Assembly (NCBI GenBank): GCA_964017045.1
Contig: OZ024799.1
Span: 35,531,736 to 35,595,735, forward strand
Length of the DNA: 64,000 nucleotides
Reading direction: 5' to 3'
Source of the DNA: Omphiscola glabra
Lineage: Eukaryota > Mollusca > Gastropoda > Lymnaeidae
A program made the position numbers and the translations under genes. This document shows positions 59,527 through 64,000 of the stretch, piece by piece; position 1 is the first letter of the stretch, and each line of letters starts with the position of its first letter. The notes beneath the pieces were generated by a model. It saw only the letters and a program-made list of their open reading frames with translations. It searched no databases and was not told the origin of the DNA.

Positions 59527-59690
59527 GTAAGTACATAATCTATGTAAGTGCTTACTAGGTGGTCTTTGTAAGTACTTGTTAGGTGGTCTATGTAAGTACT
59601 TACTAGGTGGTCTATGTAAGTACTTACTAGGTGGTCTATGTAAGTACTTACTAGGTGGTCTGTGTAAGTATTTTTTGGGTGGTCTATGAA
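59527..59690 (+). repeat. 24-bp tandem array of GTAAGT donors starting at the exon D splice site
   Basis: GTAAGT hexamers begin at 59527 (the genuine donor), 59544, 59568, 59592, 59616, 59640 and 59664. From 59544 onward the spacing is exactly 24 bp; the first interval is shortened to 17 bp. The unit also carries CTTACTAGGTGG. The final copy is degenerate. Confidence 0.9.
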
Positions 59691-59951
59691 TTCTGAACTA
59701 ACAATACATATTAGTAAATCGATCGTATCGAATCGGTAAAATAGAAATCAGAGGAAAATTTACGAAGTATATTATTGCAGAACGTGGACATTTTATTTTG
59801 CTATTTTTGTATCTTACATATCATGATTGCGTTCTTACATTCTTTTTAAACATACATGATAAATAAAAACATACATGATGAATATAAACATGCATGATGA
59901 ATATAAACATACAAGATAATTATAAACATGCGTGATAAATATAAATTTAAA
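59691..59951. other. Short AT-rich intron segment
   Basis: Contains an imperfect repeat of ATAAACATACATGATGAA at 59848-59945; otherwise nothing. Confidence 0.5.
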
Positions 59952-61751
59952 CTAGCGATTACCCGGCATGCGTTGCAATGCCACTCATCGAAATAAAGTG
60001 TCTGTGTTTTAATAATTTTTTTGTAAGTTCTTCTAATAACCACCTTTTTTTAACCGTCTGGTGCGTATTCGAATTAATTAGAAGGTTTTAAGAAGTGTCA
60101 GCAGACCACACGCAGCTTTCCGTGTGGGAAGCTTGGATTTTCCAAATTTAGTCCCAAAACATATAGCGATTGATCCCCCCATGCAATAGCTATGTTTGAA
60201 ATTATATTTATATGGCTCATTTATTACATATAAACAAATTTAGGGCCCCCGGCCCCAAAAGTAATATTGTGAAATATTTGTACTAAATCAGAAACCTATT
60301 TATTAAGTCACATATTCAAAATGAAATGTCACAGTTTATATTTAATGTAATTCCACCCACTTATGCAATAGCTCTGCTTGACGTTATATTTACATAGCTC
60401 ATATAAGAAAAAAAAGAATTTAAGGCCCCCGGCCCAAAGCGGAATATTGTAAAATATTTGCACTTCTTTAGAAACCTAATGCGGCCTGCACACAACAACT
60501 CACTGAAAGTTTATCGCATTCAGATGAATAGTATAGGAACTCATACGGAAATTATATTTAAATAGCTCATATTAGAAAGAAAAACTACTATAGGGCCCCG
60601 GTCCAAAACTGGTAATTCTTTGTAAAATGAATGGGTTTTGATATTCATGGATATACTTTTGTAAATGTACTTACGTTGTGTTAACGTCATTGCTTTTCTT
60701 AATTCGTAAAATGAGAATATAGCATCTATTTTTCACAACAGTAATATCATTGGATTTAAAGAAATAAAATTGTACACACCCTATTTCCTAACCCCCATAT
60801 ATATGTACCTAAGAAGGCAAATTATTTGTCAAATTCATTTTGTCAACTTCCCCATACCCCAAACAGAGTTTTAAAGAAATTAATAAAATCATCCACGGGA
60901 TTGTACTCCACTTACTTACGCAAAAACAATTTTTTTGCATTTCAAATGCTTTGTTCTTATTTAAATGAGTGATAAGTGCATTAGTGGATGCTATTTGGAT
61001 ATGTAGTTTCGCTGCACTGATTGCATTAAACGGCATTTTCGTATTAAAAGTATATTTAAAGGTTAGGGGTTTTTTTTTTTTTTTTTTTTTTATTAATTTA
61101 TAAATTTTATAAATGTATATTTTTGGAAAGAATAAAAGTAAAAATTTATTAAACGTTAAAAATAAAAAGCAAAAATTTTATTTCATTTTTTAAATTGTAG
61201 CAATTTAAAAAGCAATCTATTATATTTATTAATTTTACTTTTAGGAAGGGGGAAATACATTATCAATTTTATTAGGCGCGGTTATTAAATCAGATAAATT
61301 TTTGCATTGAATAAATAGACAATTTGAGTTCTGACGTCATTTGCGTTATTATTTAGAACAAATTAGTTTTACTTTTATTACGCAATATTTGGAACGTACT
61401 TAAAAAATGCATTAAAATCAACAGATGTTTCGGTTTCCCCGATAAATGTGATTACAGTGTAATTCTTTGATTATAATTTGTTTTACTAATTTTCATAACT
61501 TTCAACCACATATAAAATGTTTAAAATAGTTCCTTAGTTGTTACTCCAAATTTATTTGTAATTTATATTATTAATACTTAAAATTTTATTAAAATTAAAG
61601 CGAATATACAATATATTTTTCGCATTACCATTGATTCGAGTTCCTTACAATAATAGAAGAAAACTATGATTGTTTTAAAAAATGGGAACGTATTTAAATC
61701 GTATCGGTTCTTTGGAGTTACGGTCAGAATAGATCATTCTTATATAATAGA
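59952..61751 (-). mobile_element. Non-autonomous Helitron, copy 2 (1800 bp, 3' end on the left)
   Basis: Minus strand: 5' TCTATTATATAAGAATGATC; 3' end has a hairpin GGCATTGC-AAC-GCATGCC, then GGGTAATCG and CTAG. The insertion lies between A (59951) and T (61752), as Helitrons require. Interior carries about three tandem units of roughly 170-180 bp marked by GGGCCCCCGGCC at about 60242, 60423 and 60593. Confidence 0.85.
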
Positions 61752-61752
61752 T

Positions 61753-61998
61753 GTATTACGACATCATTGCTATTCAAAATCACAACACATTTACAAAGCT
61801 ATATCCGATTCTAAAATACGTCACAAAATTCAAGCTTATATATAAAAACAACAAAATACTCTACACTAAACATGCAAAAACGTGTTTTCTCTGCTCTTGC
61901 TACAAATTGATGTCTGTTGGCATTTGTTCAAGGGCGGTTGAGTTGATAGCTCTGTTTGAAATTATTTTGATAAAGTTTGTTAAAGAAACCAAAACGAA
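61753..61998 (-). mobile_element. Left part of a third Helitron-type repeat (interrupted)
   Basis: TGATAGCTCTGTTTGAAATT (61941) resembles the interior of copy 2 near 60187. Continues after the TTAA element at 63709. Its left boundary is not clear. Confidence 0.5.
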
Positions 61999-62002
61999 TT
62001 TA

Positions 62003-63704
62003 AGGGGGGAGGTACACCCAGAACATAGGTCGACTACTAAAAAATTCACCAAAATAAAACTATTGAAGTTACAAATGTCAAATTTGCACTGAAGCTAGAG
62101 GAATAGCCATTCTACCACAATAACACAAAAAATAACCATTACAAAGTAATACATAATAGTTTGCTTATATTGGAAAAAAAAAAGAAAAATGGGATGTTGA
62201 AAATTGGCATGTCAGACTAAAAAAATTAGATAGAATGTTTTAAGCTCAAATTTATTATACTTTTTTAACCATATAGAAATATGGATTAGCTATGGCATGA
62301 ACTAAGAAAAATGTGAGAAATTGAATACTTTTGATATCACAGGATCCCAAAGTAACCTAATTTTGAAATTTTAAAATCAAATTTTGATAAATTGTAAAAT
62401 GTGAAATTATTAATATATTGTAATATGCTTAGTTGCTGCCATAGACAATTATATTATAAAGCATCATGCAAAATTTCAAACAATTTGGTTGACATTTAAA
62501 AAAGTTATCATTTTTTATGTGAAATAAATGTCGAAATTTTGTGAATGAACACGCATTAATTTTGTTCATAAAGTACATGAATTCTTTAATTTTAATGACC
62601 CCCTGAAAGATAAGGATATCATTTAGCTTCAACTTTTGACTCTTCTAACCCTAATTTAAGCCTTCTTCTGGTTCTTTTAGCTTCTAAGGACTTGCTTTTT
62701 TTGTTTTTGTGCTTTCGATCCGCATAGCGCCCATCGTAATAAAATAATTGAAAGTAAACAGACCAAGGGAAAGCTGTAAAAATCTTAGAGGAGCCTCCTA
62801 TTTTGTGGATCCATCATTTAAAAGAAGGCTTGCTAATGCCACATCAATGTTGACAGCTCTTAAACCATTATATTTGTTCTTAGGGCACATTTTCAATATA
62901 GTACTATTCATCGATTCGTTCGTATTTTGATTACAACTATCTAGATATTTACTAAATATACTTGGATGTGAAAGGTATACAAAATTGGCCTAATTAAATT
63001 CATTGCTGACTACTGATACTGATTCACTTTGTTTATAATAAACATTTAAAATTAATCTTCACTTTAATCTAAATGAGAATCATTTAATCCATAGATGTCT
63101 TTCAATTTAATTTCTGCCCTGTTCTGGGTGGGCGTGGCATATGGTGTTTCAAGAACACTACACTTGGGTATTTTAATTTTAGTCAAGCCAAGGGTAATTC
63201 ATCTTGAACTTGAACGATTGAATCAATTCAGATTGTTTTATTTTATTTCCATTTTAAATCTCCACATTGGGACCAATATTAGGCTTAATATATCTATTTT
63301 TATGAAACATTCGTTTCTTTGAATATTTGCTATCACTAGGCATTGTATAAACAAATTATAAACAAATATTAAGACAATTATAATGTTCACAAATTTTTTT
63401 TGTTTATTTCTATGGAAGCTGCCATATTTAAAAGGACTGATCATTGTATTAAACAATTATTGGGGAGGTCATCATTTGTTTTAAAATAATTAATTCAGAA
63501 AAAGTATAATGATTTTTATTTTTTTGGGGTAATTTCTGATACTACCCCTTCTAATAAAAAATTCATAGCTCAAGAACTATTTAACATAAATTAAAAATAA
63601 TTACACGTAATTGTGCAGAATTGAATACACTTTAATTTGATATCAATGATTATTGCTAAATCGAAAATTAGCCTTTTTCCGTTTTTCTCGGTGTACCTCC
63701 CCCC
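62003..63704. mobile_element. Non-autonomous TTAA-target DNA transposon (Kolobok-like), 1702 bp
   Basis: Perfect inverted ends GGGGGGAGGTACACC flanked by TTAA at 61999-62002 and 63705-63708. The outer sequence GAATTTAAGG is seen uninterrupted in the related repeat at 60417-60426, giving an empty-site comparison. Purine-rich ends with TTAA suggest Kolobok rather than piggyBac. No transposase ORF. Confidence 0.88.
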
Positions 63705-63708
63705 TTAA

Positions 63709-64000
63709 GGACATCGGCCCATGCGAAATATTGTAAAATGTTGTTCTAATTTAGAAACATTTGCGGGAGCGCGCATATCAATTCACCAAAGTTTTTATCG
63801 CAATCGGATGAATGGTATAGGAATGCATACGATAATTATATAGATAATATAGGGGTGGAAAACGAATTAAGGCCCCCGGCCACAAACGGAATATTGTAGA
63901 ATTGTTGTATTACTTCAGAAACCTACTTATTATATCACAAAATTAAAAAAAGAGAAACATATTACTGAAGTTGTATCGCATTCAGATAAATGGTACAGGA
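63709..64000 (-). mobile_element. Continuation of the third Helitron-type repeat, cut by the window edge
   Basis: CGGAATATTGTAGAATTG, TATCGCAATCGGATGAATGG and AAGGCCCCCGGCC match the internal units of both Helitron copies. Confidence 0.75.

Overview
This is a eukaryotic intron-rich window, best explained as part of the genome of a gastropod mollusc (probably a heterobranch or pulmonate; the species cannot be fixed from sequence alone). The evidence is the split gene, the AT-rich intronic sequence, the transposon families, and the extreme load of minisatellites. Almost all long open reading frames here are translations of tandem repeats, not genes.

The only host gene I can support is on the + strand. 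Four short exons at 14641-14722, 46599-46712, 57734-57802 and 59325-59526 join in phase to give about 155 residues of the N-terminal (VWA_N) region of a voltage-gated calcium channel alpha-2/delta subunit (CACNA2D family). The signal-peptide exon(s) should lie left of the window and the VWA, MIDAS and Cache exons to the right. Introns inside the window are 31,876, 11,021 and 1,522 bp.

Layout: 1-14640 is upstream intron or flank, dense in minisatellites, ending in a 1.7-kb Helitron and a SPIN-like hAT element just before the first exon. 14723-46598 is a giant intron made largely of minisatellites (units of 12 to 91 bp), with hAT MITEs and SINE-like copies. 46713-57733 is an intron holding a 32-bp hairpin array, a hAT MITE with a perfect target duplication, a 40-bp array, a GT-rich array, a 5'-truncated RTE-like LINE with a 31-bp target duplication, and a tRNA-derived SINE. 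57803-59324 and 59527-64000 hold arrays that begin exactly at the exon ends, then a 1.8-kb Helitron, and a Kolobok-like TTAA element inserted in a further Helitron-type repeat. About 45 tandem arrays cover roughly one third of the window (my estimate from approximate array spans).

The most interesting signal is that the arrays after the third and fourth exons include the gene's own 5' splice site in the repeat unit, so the donor is iterated at 63-bp spacing (about eight copies, decaying with distance) and at 24-bp spacing (seven GTAAGT hexamers). Other notable signals are two neighbouring minisatellites that are inverted relative to one another, a 32-unit array carrying CRE-like TGACGT in 31 units, and the SPIN-like element, a family known for transfer between distant animals.
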